64,000 bases of DNA from Trissonchulus latispiculum (lineage: Eukaryota > Nematoda > Enoplea > Enoplida > Ironidae), in NCBI GenBank assembly GCA_030248195.1, contig JASAND010022250.1, positions 1 through 64,000 of the forward strand. Direction: 5' to 3'. The notes under the pieces are model-generated. The model was given only the letters and a program-made list of their open reading frames with translations. It was not told where the DNA came from and did no database searches. Of this stretch, positions 35,190-43,556 are shown piece by piece (position 1 is the first letter of the stretch; each line of letters starts with the position of its first letter). The translations under genes were made by a program, and so were the position numbers.

Positions 35190-35368
35190 CGGTAAATCAA
35201 TTTCTGGAGCCCCCAGTGAGGACCACCCTACGGAGATTATCCAGTTGGACAACCTGCCAGTGAGGACAATCACGACCCAAGGACTCAATCATTAAGATCA
35301 AACGAGGATCCACCCTTACCCTTTCAAGGAATCAGCTACGACCCTACCGATCAACTCAAGAAGAAAGT
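35190..35368 (+). promoter_or_regulatory. Leader between left LTR and gag
   Basis: A primer site would be expected directly after the LTR. The nearest TGG is at 35,205 (TGGAGCCCCCAGTGAGGA), 15 bases in, and I cannot match it to a tRNA with confidence. CCAGTGAGGAC occurs twice (35,213-35,223; 35,257-35,267); each contains CAGTGAGG, a plausible splice-donor-like sequence that could serve the downstream ORFs. Confidence 0.4.
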
Positions 35369-37015
35369 ATGGAGCAGTTTGACCCTGCAGATGATAATGG
35401 AAATGGACCCCCGAACATGGCACCGCCAAATGCCCCTCCTGGTCCCCCCGGAATTCCCCCTCCCTATAACCCCAAAATGCCCCAGTTGGTTTTCCCCCAG
35501 ATGCCTATCCTACATAATGGAAATGTGGAGGACCTTCTAGGCCAGCTGCGTGACAGCATCCAGAATCAGGCCATTGCTGCCTCCTACCGAGATATGCCCA
35601 TTTACTCCGGAAAGGACCATGAAAACTTCGATGATCACCTGGTCAACTACGAGAAGTTCAGCCAGAGGCTCAATCTGGACGACTACCAGAAAGTCATGAA
35701 CATCTCCTCTACCCTCCGAGGTCGAGCCGCAGAGATTTATAAATGCATGCCCAGAGGCGCCATGCGACAGAACGATTGGGAAACCTCTGTAAGAGCCCTC
35801 AGAGAAGTCATGATCCCTCCCATGACAGATATGCATGCCACGGCCAAACTGTTCAGCATCAGGCAAATGCCGCACGAATCAGTTGCTGACTTTTCCCTCA
35901 GATTGCAGAAGTATGCCCGAATCGCCTGGGAAGACCGAGGAGATCCGGGTATGCTGGAAGATATCAAATTAAAGACCTTCCTCATAGGATTGCGGAACGA
36001 ATTCAAGCCGCACGTCCCTATGGACACCGCAGATTACTCCCTGGCCTTTAAGAAGGCCCGAGCAGCAGAAGGCGTCTACCCTGGAGAAGGAACCCCTGCC
36101 TTTCTGGAAGTGGACCCTGAAGCCTCCATCCCAAATACAAACCTCACCGGCCCAGCCCTCCTTAATACCATCAGTTCCCTAGTCCAGAGTACTGCGCTGC
36201 TTGCCAATGAGATCAAGGAAATCAAGATTTCAGGAAATGAACCGTCCAGATCAGCTCCCCCGCCCCGGAAGGGAAATGATAAGATCCCATTCCCCAATGA
36301 TTTCAGGTGTTTCAACTGTGGAAGAGCAGGACACTCCAAGCGCGAGTGCAGATCGCCTGGAGGTGGAGCCTACCGACCCAGAAACGATTTTGCCGGCCCG
36401 CCGCGCAACAACTACAACAACAATGGCAATGGAAATTCTAACAACTTCCGACCCAACAACGGACAGCCAAGGTATCCCCTCAGTGGAAATGGAATGAAAA
36501 GGAACTACAACGAACGATATCCACCCAGAAATGGGCCTCCTGGACAACATCAGCAATACCCCCAGCCGAAGCCTCAATGGAGCAGAGATAATGGGCGCAA
36601 CGCCAATGAAGTTGTCCATGCACCCTACGGGTCAAGATTTGCTGACGTGGGTCATCAGAAGAACCCACCTCCCATGGTCCAAGCCATAAGTGCCGAGCCC
36701 GAAGGTAAGACCGCCTATTTCCCTCCTAACCACTCCAGTCTGCCTACCCAGATCTTACAGCTAGAGCAGGAAATCAAGGATTTGGGAGGCCAATACTTCT
36801 CCGTCCCTCCCTATGTCAAGATTGAACAGCCGAAAGGAGGATCTGCCTACACCCTGAATGCTGAGGAAGACTCTGTGGACCCTGAAACTGAGCGACTGGA
36901 TCGTGAATTGCATTCCTTACCTATGTACCAGAAACCAATGTCTGTTACTTATCCCCGGACCCACAGACTGGAAGAACCCCAGACCATAGAGTATGGCTAT
37001 CCGTCTCACGTCTAA
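35369..37015 (+). CDS. gag: Gag of the giant element
   Basis: Intact 548-codon ORF starting at the first good ATG after the leader. Residues 1-45 are Pro/Asn-rich. Residues ~70-235 look like the retrotransposon Gag capsid region (GKDHENFDDHLVNYEKF, MHATAKLFSIRQMPHESVAD, then KTFLIGLRNEFKPHV). A canonical CCHC zinc knuckle CFNCGRAGHSKREC lies at ~314-327 and is followed by an Asn/Pro/Arg-rich RNA-binding-like stretch. The ~90-residue C-terminus is acidic. Gag would form particles around element RNA. The gene ends TAA-CGG, and the same frame stays open through to the next long ORF, so a readthrough product is possible. Identification as Gag is firm; family assignment is not. Confidence 0.9.
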   Translation: MEQFDPADDNGNGPPNMAPPNAPPGPPGIPPPYNPKMPQLVFPQMPILHNGNVEDLLGQLRDSIQNQAIAASYRDMPIYSGKDHENFDDHLVNYEKFSQRLNLDDYQKVMNISSTLRGRAAEIYKCMPRGAMRQNDWETSVRALREVMIPPMTDMHATAKLFSIRQMPHESVADFSLRLQKYARIAWEDRGDPGMLEDIKLKTFLIGLRNEFKPHVPMDTADYSLAFKKARAAEGVYPGEGTPAFLEVDPEASIPNTNLTGPALLNTISSLVQSTALLANEIKEIKISGNEPSRSAPPPRKGNDKIPFPNDFRCFNCGRAGHSKRECRSPGGGAYRPRNDFAGPPRNNYNNNGNGNSNNFRPNNGQPRYPLSGNGMKRNYNERYPPRNGPPGQHQQYPQPKPQWSRDNGRNANEVVHAPYGSRFADVGHQKNPPPMVQAISAEPEGKTAYFPPNHSSLPTQILQLEQEIKDLGGQYFSVPPYVKIEQPKGGSAYTLNAEEDSVDPETERLDRELHSLPMYQKPMSVTYPRTHRLEEPQTIEYGYPSHV

Positions 37016-37114
37016 CGGCGACTGTCCCAGAATCCTACTGCTTCCCTACCCCTAAGTGGGAAGACCACCGAGAAGGAAAGTTCCTTTGAGCCGTCTGTCG
37101 GTGAACCTGCGCAA
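37013..37114 (+). other. Possible stop-codon readthrough junction
   Basis: After the gag TAA (37,013-37,015) there are 33 sense codons in the same frame leading without a stop into the 1,207-codon ORF at 37,115. The codon after the stop is CGG; a following CGG or CUA is known to favour readthrough of UGA in some genes. An in-frame single stop recalls gag-pol junctions of gammaretroviruses, but here the downstream partner is not pol. Simple coincidence or a spliced start for the second ORF remain possible. Confidence 0.4.
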
Positions 37115-40100
37115 ATGGCCCAGCCCCCATCGCGAAAGCCTGCTGGTCCATATGATGCCAATCCGCGGAAGAATCCGATGCGGGATCATTCTTTAGGACG
37201 TGGTCGAGGGCTACAAAGGAGTCCCCGATGCCATGATTTTACCCAAACCTATCCCAAGCCTCGATTTCAGTCAGCCCCTCCATCCGACGCCCTAACCATC
37301 GGACTTGGTGAAGCCGTCCGGGAATTCCGAATTCAGCTTGGGTTGTCACCCGATCCACAATTGCCGTCTCTCCCCGGGCAAGAAAGAGGGAAGGCGATCC
37401 ATTCTGAACGGACCGAACAAAGACCAGATCTGAGAATGAAGCCTCCGGCGGATATGGCCGCTGTGATGCAGTGTGCTCAAAAAGTGCTTGCTCATGGCGG
37501 GATGGCCATGGACTTGTTACACGCTCCGTTAGTCACTGAGAAAGAACTGATGAAATGGGAAGAGCCAAAAGAGCTGGTTCAGAAGCATACACCTCACGAA
37601 GCGGTTTCAATCGGGCCCCGACCGGTAAGAACCCCCAACCCTTGTCCCATTGATATGGGCCCAGTGATGACCTTTGCTCGACGAGTTTTGGATCGAGTTG
37701 GAGAACCGTTCACTGAGGAAGAGCTCCTCAGGGCCATGGATCCCAGCATTTTCCTAACCCAGGACGGATCCTATTCCCCGCCGAGAAAGGAATATCAAGT
37801 CAGTGACCTTATCAAGTACCCGGAGAGAGGAAGATTCAAGATCATTGATCAGGAGGCTATCTACGAAGTTAGCCGAAGAATCCTGAAGAGGCTTGGTAGG
37901 TCCGTATCTGATGAGAACTTCTATTGTTCCCTTGACAGTGACATATTGGAAGCGCCTGAAGAATCGCCTCATGCTGGTAGATTGGATCTCTGGGTAGAAA
38001 ATCTCCTCAACACCTCCATCCCCTTGACCTGGAGATTACTCCAGGACGGAAAGGAAAATCGCTACCCCCTGTCCAGCCTGTCTGACAGGCCTGTCATTGA
38101 TGATTTAATGGATAGTTTGGAGGAGACAACCAGCTCCAACACCTCAGAAGGATCAGACGAGGAATTGAACACGGCTGTGAGGAAGCTTCGCTCCCGGGAA
38201 ATCCGAGTGAACCTTAACGCTGTTGAACCTACCGTCATAAAGACCAGAAAGAACAGGAAGAGCAAAAAGAAGAAGAAGAAGGCTATTAAGATAAAGAAAA
38301 CTCTGGGGGAGGTTCATATACCAGAGTCTGACCTGTGTCCCCAGGACATTAAGTTCCTTCGCCGACTTCTGAAAGATGTCCGAAGTAAAGAGAGGAAACG
38401 CGCCCAGAAAGAAGAGCGACGTGCCTGGCAAATGAAACGAGAACGCGAAAGAAGTTGGGAATCATACCAGCAGTACCTCATGGCCCGAGCCCGAATGGAG
38501 GCCCTTCACCCAATCAGGAGAACAACTGACTCGCCCCCGCCCCGGAGAAAGACTCCTACCCCGACTCGCAAGAGTAGCCCAAGGTCAAGTTCTGTTCCCA
38601 CAACTGTACGACTACCCGAGGAAGAACTGATTCTAACTTCCCCCAACGATGAGCATAATGAACTTCCTACGCCCAAAACAGCCACGGAAGCGAAACATCC
38701 GACCTCATTGCCCTTTCCCATCCTAGTGATGTGGATTGCCCTCGGTTTAATGATAGCCCTGTTGGTCCCCTGCATCCAGGCACAAGATAGTGACGACTAC
38801 TTCACACAAAGGGCTAAGGCAATGAATACCATGGTCTCCACCAAGTGGGGTTTGGCCCTATCCCCTAAAGGTTTAATGGCAACCTATACCAAGACGGAAT
38901 ATGTCCCTATTCTAATCCATATGAAAGTGCCTAAACCCCCTCAACTCAAGAAAATGCAAGCGTGGGTATTCTTCTGTTCTCTTTGTGGAGGAGAGCCAGC
39001 TTCTGTCCCAGAAAGCCTGCAGGCACAATGTAAGAAGTGTGACACCCCTCGGAACCGAGCGAACGAACTGCTTGCTGATTGCCCTCATGAACCTCATCTA
39101 ACTGGACTGATTAGAAATGTGACCGAAGAATACCATGAAATGTACGGTGGAATACTTAACACTAGGTATTATTCGTCCGTGATGAAAATTATCTGCGACA
39201 AAAGCCCCATCCTCTGTAACACCTCCAAACCTAAATATCAGGAATACAATGAATCCCTGTATGCTGATCACGGATTTCAACACGTAAAATCCCAGTTCCC
39301 CTTGCAAAGATCTAAACGAGCTATTGGCGCCATCATTGGTATAGTTGGACTTGGTATGTCCATCTCTAATACTGTCAGCCTAGGACTCGTAAAGGATAAA
39401 GTCAATACCATCATTGAAGCGACTCAAAAACTGGACGAACAAGTGATCGCTCATACAGAAGCTCTGGAAAGATTAGTTGAAGCTAATGAACAGATCTATT
39501 CCTTCATGCATTATTCCCTGCAGGAACTGGTTGGACTGATCAATTCTGCGCGATGTGAGGCCCTAACTATGAGTACGCAAGTACAATATTCCTTGGTTGT
39601 ATCCAACTTTGAGCATTCCCTCAAGCACAGTATTGACAGCGTTATGGCCGCGGGACTAGATGGACGGATTTCTCCTAGCCTCATCAACTACAAGATTATC
39701 CATGACATCGTAAACGGACACGCCCAATTGAACCAAACCATCCTGAGAGACGAACCCAGCCTGATCTATAGATTTGGAAAGATCTACCCTGTAAGAATGG
39801 ATATTAGGAAATTACTGTTCGGATTCATTATGGAAATACCCACCCCCACACGGGAGGATGTGGCCCCTATTTATGAGGTCAGTAATGTGGGATATAATGA
39901 CCCCTCGAATCATGCCCAAATGAAGGCCCCAGTCCCTCGATTCATCAGACATGAAGTTGCCCACCATAGTTCCGAATTTTCTGAAGTCAAACTCGAAGAG
40001 TGTCAATCATCGCCCGGACTATGGGTCTGTGGACCGGAGTCATTGGTCTCCACACCTCAATCAGCCTGTCTCAAGGCGATTGTTTCAGCTACACCCATTG

Positions 40101-40738
40101 ACTCCGCCAATTGTAGACAGCAGATGATGGTAAAAGTCCTGACCCCCGACACGGACTTTGCCTCCACGCCAGCAGGAGTCCTGATCAGAACTAGCCACCC
40201 AGAAATCATGCTTACGCAAACCCCCCAACTGCAACATGTGTCACGAGGTGAAACTATCCCTGTGCCCAGTAACGGTGTAATATGGCTAGAGCATGGATCC
40301 TACAACCACATCGTAGTTGGTGACCTGGTGCTAACCAGCGCAATAGAGGTTCTACAGTATTCGGCACCTCTTATCACCTACCGGGTTCCCTTCGAAGCCC
40401 CTGATCTAGGTGTGGTCTCCATCCAGTTCACTGATTTGGAACGAGCAGAATACGAAAACAAAGCCGTGAAGAAACTGCTGGAAAAGCATCACCGCACCGC
40501 ACCTCTTGTCATCCATCCGCTCAACATGAATGTCTGGACAGCTTTCATTATTATCCTTGTTCTGATTGCGGTGGGAGTAATCCTTACGATCTGGTTCTCC
40601 CCATGCATGGGCAATGTCCGGGCTAGCCTTATTAAACGGATGCGAGGATCATGTTTCGGTCTAGGACAAACATTGAGTAGATTTGGGGACTGGGATCCAA
40701 AGAGCTCCGACCTCTCCTCCTACCTCACCTCCTGTTAG
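37115..40738 (+). CDS. env: Long ORF: repeat/basic region plus class I-like envelope glycoprotein
   Basis: 1,207 codons, intact. Residues ~110-270 hold three ~67-residue repeats sharing VM..A..VL...G, ..F.RRVLDRVG..FTEEELL and .YEVSRRILKRLG cores. A lysine/arginine-rich part follows (~376-470), then Ser/Pro-rich linker. A hydrophobic segment at ~533-553 followed by CIQA-QDSDD looks like an internal signal peptide opening the Env part. The ectodomain has CXXC-type cysteines (~620-655), a furin-like RSKR at 732-735, a Gly/Ala/Ile-rich fusion-peptide-like stretch right after it, a heptad region (~765-830), further cysteines, and a transmembrane helix at ~1,140-1,165 with a ~40-residue tail. The layout matches class I fusion envelopes; the precise family is not assigned. 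Env may be made from a spliced mRNA or cleaved from a larger precursor. Confidence 0.82.
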   Translation: MAQPPSRKPAGPYDANPRKNPMRDHSLGRGRGLQRSPRCHDFTQTYPKPRFQSAPPSDALTIGLGEAVREFRIQLGLSPDPQLPSLPGQERGKAIHSERTEQRPDLRMKPPADMAAVMQCAQKVLAHGGMAMDLLHAPLVTEKELMKWEEPKELVQKHTPHEAVSIGPRPVRTPNPCPIDMGPVMTFARRVLDRVGEPFTEEELLRAMDPSIFLTQDGSYSPPRKEYQVSDLIKYPERGRFKIIDQEAIYEVSRRILKRLGRSVSDENFYCSLDSDILEAPEESPHAGRLDLWVENLLNTSIPLTWRLLQDGKENRYPLSSLSDRPVIDDLMDSLEETTSSNTSEGSDEELNTAVRKLRSREIRVNLNAVEPTVIKTRKNRKSKKKKKKAIKIKKTLGEVHIPESDLCPQDIKFLRRLLKDVRSKERKRAQKEERRAWQMKRERERSWESYQQYLMARARMEALHPIRRTTDSPPPRRKTPTPTRKSSPRSSSVPTTVRLPEEELILTSPNDEHNELPTPKTATEAKHPTSLPFPILVMWIALGLMIALLVPCIQAQDSDDYFTQRAKAMNTMVSTKWGLALSPKGLMATYTKTEYVPILIHMKVPKPPQLKKMQAWVFFCSLCGGEPASVPESLQAQCKKCDTPRNRANELLADCPHEPHLTGLIRNVTEEYHEMYGGILNTRYYSSVMKIICDKSPILCNTSKPKYQEYNESLYADHGFQHVKSQFPLQRSKRAIGAIIGIVGLGMSISNTVSLGLVKDKVNTIIEATQKLDEQVIAHTEALERLVEANEQIYSFMHYSLQELVGLINSARCEALTMSTQVQYSLVVSNFEHSLKHSIDSVMAAGLDGRISPSLINYKIIHDIVNGHAQLNQTILRDEPSLIYRFGKIYPVRMDIRKLLFGFIMEIPTPTREDVAPIYEVSNVGYNDPSNHAQMKAPVPRFIRHEVAHHSSEFSEVKLEECQSSPGLWVCGPESLVSTPQSACLKAIVSATPIDSANCRQQMMVKVLTPDTDFASTPAGVLIRTSHPEIMLTQTPQLQHVSRGETIPVPSNGVIWLEHGSYNHIVVGDLVLTSAIEVLQYSAPLITYRVPFEAPDLGVVSIQFTDLERAEYENKAVKKLLEKHHRTAPLVIHPLNMNVWTAFIIILVLIAVGVILTIWFSPCMGNVRASLIKRMRGSCFGLGQTLSRFGDWDPKSSDLSSYLTSC

Positions 40739-41111
40739 CTCTGGTCCGTCAGAACCACGTAGCCAGTCTCCCTTGCTCGAAAGACCGCTGCCCCCAATGC
40801 GTCCAACCACGCTAAACAGAACTAAAGGGTCCAGACCCCGCTCATATGCTTATGCATCTGGAGGAGGGCAGATAAGATTCGAAGAGATCCCCCTAGAACC
40901 ACTACGACCTTACTCTCCCGGTTCCCCAGAGATAGGATATCCTAACCCTATTAGACCCAGAAGACCTCTGATATCCGGACCTGAAGAAGACCATCAAGGA
41001 AACGAACCGTTTCACCAACTTCACCAGTATGGAGCCGGATCATATGAGCAAGAAGTCCGCCGCCTCGCGCAGCAAGCACCGATGTTGGTAGGATTGGAAC
41101 TCGAGTCCTAA
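40683..41111 (+). CDS. Proline-rich frame overlapping the env 3' end
   Basis: This frame (+1 to env) is open for ~142 codons but has no ATG in its first part; the first in-frame ATG is near 40,798. Composition is protein-like: PTSPPTSPPVSSGPSEP, then LERPLPPMRPTTL, RSYAYASGGGQIRFEEI and PYSPGSPEIGYPNPIRPRRP. It could be an alternative envelope tail reached by frameshift or splicing, or an exon of another product. The PTSPP / PPxY-like content recalls late-domain-type motifs, but this is speculative. Confidence 0.45.
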   Translation: MGTGIQRAPTSPPTSPPVSSGPSEPRSQSPLLERPLPPMRPTTLNRTKGSRPRSYAYASGGGQIRFEEIPLEPLRPYSPGSPEIGYPNPIRPRRPLISGPEEDHQGNEPFHQLHQYGAGSYEQEVRRLAQQAPMLVGLELES

Positions 41112-41182
41112 CTCCACCACCCTATCAGGGTAACCGATCTAGAGATTCGTCTACCGGAAGAAGGGATAGGGTCTGGTGCCTC

Positions 41183-42727
41183 ATGGATGAACCGAAATGC
41201 TCAATGGAAAATCACCCCTCCAGCTGCATTACTGCCTGTATCGATGTATCCATCCAGGGGGTCACCATCGAGGCTGTCCTGGACACAGGAGCTAGCATCG
41301 CTGTCATATCGGAGAGTTTAGCGAGGAGACATAACTTCACCTTGGTAGACTTGGAACAGCCACGACTGAGTTCTTCAGCCACTGGACACCAGTTAAGTAT
41401 TACTAAGAAGATTGAGGCCATCATCTTATTTTCGGGCTGCCCCAGCCATCCGCCTATCCCTCACGACATCTTTGTCAACTCTAACCTACCGCCGGTGATC
41501 CTGTTGGGAACCCATGTCCTGGCAAAATTTGGTGGTTCCTTCGAGATCTCCTTTGCCACGAAAGAACTGAAGATACGCCTCACGTCTATGCCCGCCGCAT
41601 ATGTAATCCCTCTGACAACGCCTTATCATTTATTCGAAGCCGCGTCAGGAGTCCCCTCGGGCGGGGACACAACCCCCTATACACAGCCCCGACGCTCATC
41701 ATCCGTTGATGGAGAGAGACCACGAGGCGCCAGCCTACCACCCTCCCGTCCTACGGAACTGCCCCTTACGTCGGTGTCATCGGCTTCCTTGGTCCCAGTC
41801 AGACAGACGGAGTCTGAAACTGTATGGCAGTATTACCACCGGTTCTGTGACCACGCTGCTATCATATACGGTGCTCAGGCAGACTCAGAATCAGTAAAAC
41901 TGAGTCTGGGCAGAATTTTCATACTCGGATTGCGAAAAGACATACGTCTGCAGATACCCTCCTCATCAGGTCACCTGGATGAACTATACCTGTTGGCTCT
42001 CTCCATTGAAAATGAAGTTCGTAAGGATGGTCGAGTTCTTCCGCCACCAGCAGCAGCGGACCCGCGAGGGGACCGAAACACTCCCGCCCTAACTGTGGCC
42101 AATAAGCCTGCTGCTAAAGCCCCCCTATCCGGTGTGGATTTCCGTGCATGTAAACAGATGCTGAGCACTATCGAGCAGAGGGAGGATGAGTCTGTAGATC
42201 ATTTCTACTTACGGCTGCTCGGGTTTGCTGGGGAAGTGTATCCCGAGCGTTTGACTGACAGCGAAGTCGATGCCTATCTTAGTATACTCTTCACTGCGGG
42301 ACTTCGAAGTGAAGTGCGCGACAGGACCAGGATGTATCCTGACACCACGAGAAGCCTATACCACTTGTACCTATCCGCCCTAGCGGGAGAAAGACATTTA
42401 CCTAAGGAGGGCCAACAAGCCACATCCTCAGAACCTCCTGCACCGCCCCCAGCAGTTGTATCTCGTGCCCCCAGGACCATTCCTCCCAGATTTCAAAGAG
42501 ATTCCGGCCGCCGAGAGACTGAACGGGAAATGATCGTCCCCCTCGGATTCGGAGGAGGATACCCGGACCAAGAGGACAGTCTTCTACCTTTGGATTACCT
42601 GACTCTGCGAGCACGCTCGGATGCAGCACGTCTCGCCCCGCCAGTTCACGAGCGGAACCGTTATCAGCCAGGAGCCTCCCGACCCCAGGATCCGGGAGAG
42701 CCTTCACTCCGAAGGCAGCAGCACTAA
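41183..42727 (+). CDS. Retropepsin fused to two Gag-capsid-like repeats
   Basis: Intact 514-codon ORF with an ATG start. Residues ~15-125 form a retropepsin: catalytic LDTGAS (Asp at ~34), then PPVILLGTHVLAKFGG (~104-120) in place of the usual ILG-x-D motif. After a Ser/Pro linker come two regions, ~206-290 (QTESETVWQYYHRFCDHA ... IFILGLRKDIRLQI) and ~318-406 (REDESVDHFYLRLLGFAGEV ... FTAGLRSEVRDRT), which match each other and the C-terminal half of Gag-type capsids (compare HESVADFSLRLQKYAR ... FLIGLRNEF in this element's own Gag). The tail is Pro/Arg-rich. A protease placed downstream of env and carrying duplicated capsid domains is unusual; it would presumably mature Gag. No RT follows. 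Confidence 0.8.
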   Translation: MDEPKCSMENHPSSCITACIDVSIQGVTIEAVLDTGASIAVISESLARRHNFTLVDLEQPRLSSSATGHQLSITKKIEAIILFSGCPSHPPIPHDIFVNSNLPPVILLGTHVLAKFGGSFEISFATKELKIRLTSMPAAYVIPLTTPYHLFEAASGVPSGGDTTPYTQPRRSSSVDGERPRGASLPPSRPTELPLTSVSSASLVPVRQTESETVWQYYHRFCDHAAIIYGAQADSESVKLSLGRIFILGLRKDIRLQIPSSSGHLDELYLLALSIENEVRKDGRVLPPPAAADPRGDRNTPALTVANKPAAKAPLSGVDFRACKQMLSTIEQREDESVDHFYLRLLGFAGEVYPERLTDSEVDAYLSILFTAGLRSEVRDRTRMYPDTTRSLYHLYLSALAGERHLPKEGQQATSSEPPAPPPAVVSRAPRTIPPRFQRDSGRRETEREMIVPLGFGGGYPDQEDSLLPLDYLTLRARSDAARLAPPVHERNRYQPGASRPQDPGEPSLRRQQH

Positions 42728-43535
42728 TTAATGTCTGTTATGTAGTTGGGGAATGAAAATGGGGGGGGGGAACTGTATGCAAGTCCCCGCCCCGGGAACG
42801 AAGATTAGAGGTGTAAAACCTGCTCACGTAATACGCAATATGAGAGATTTCTACAATAAACGATTTAATCACCTAAAATAATTACTACGTATCTATTCAA
42901 AATTAATAATCTCAAAATTAACAAAAATTATCATCAAATCATCCTTTTTACAAAGTCCTAATTTCGTTCCCAAACGATAACAAGGAAAACTACATAAAAA
43001 GAAATATAAAAGAAAATAACACAAAAAATGATGGATTGAATGTAAAATAAAAAGGTCAATAGTTTTGTGTAAAGTTCGGTTTGTGAAGTTCAGTTTGTAA
43101 GATGAATTTAGAATACTGATTGTGAAATACGTAAAGGGGATGTAAGTTATTAATTATATGTGCATAATCAGAGTTGTTGTTATCTGATCCAAGAATTTTA
43201 AGCCAGAGTTGCCATGGGAGAAATACTCCCTCCGTTTCACACCATTTATATGTTACGTGTTTTTAGCATGCCCATGTTTGTATCTAGAAGTGATGTAAAT
43301 ATTACCTATATTTATGCAAAATGGTTAGTTGTGGTTATGAATTGTTTTTAGCACACGCTTGCACGTTTGGTTGTCACCAAGAAAGGGAACCAAAGGTTGT
43401 TATCCTAATGAAGGTTCAAAAGTGATGAATAGAAAGTCACCCACGATACCACGTTCTAAACAAACGCGAAAAGAGTTGACACCTCTAGCGTAACTGATAA
43501 ATACATTGTTACTGGCCCCGGAAATTAATGGGAAA
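42728..43535 (+). other. Intergenic region with hairpins
   Basis: About 800 AT-rich bases between two GC-rich ORFs. Hairpins seen: ATCAGA/TCTGAT around GTTGTTGTTA (43,167-43,188), TTGGT-TGTC-ACCAA (43,367-43,380) and AGGT-TGTT-A(T)CCT (43,394-43,406). A G9 run lies at ~42,760. No ORF. Confidence 0.55.
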
Positions 43536-43540
43536 ATGCT

Positions 43541-43549
43541 TTATTTCAG
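43541..43549 (+). promoter_or_regulatory. Candidate splice acceptor before the NADAR ORF
   Basis: TTATTTCAG followed by AAACAACATG places a good 3' splice-site sequence eight bases before the ATG at 43,557. The next accessory ORF block has the very similar AATTTCAG (45,571-45,578) ahead of its ATG at 45,603. Together they suggest subgenomic spliced mRNAs. Confidence 0.4.
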
Positions 43550-43556
43550 AAACAAC

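Noticed and set aside
36251..36619. Minus-strand ORFs across gag, env, NADAR and protease regions
   Set aside because: Shadows of GC-rich coding sequence on the other strand; composition is not protein-like and no motif was recognised.
40683..40797. Start of the proline-rich frame at 40,683
   Set aside because: The first codon there is TTG, not an accepted eukaryotic start; any product must enter by frameshift, splicing or a later ATG. The frame itself is kept at low confidence.
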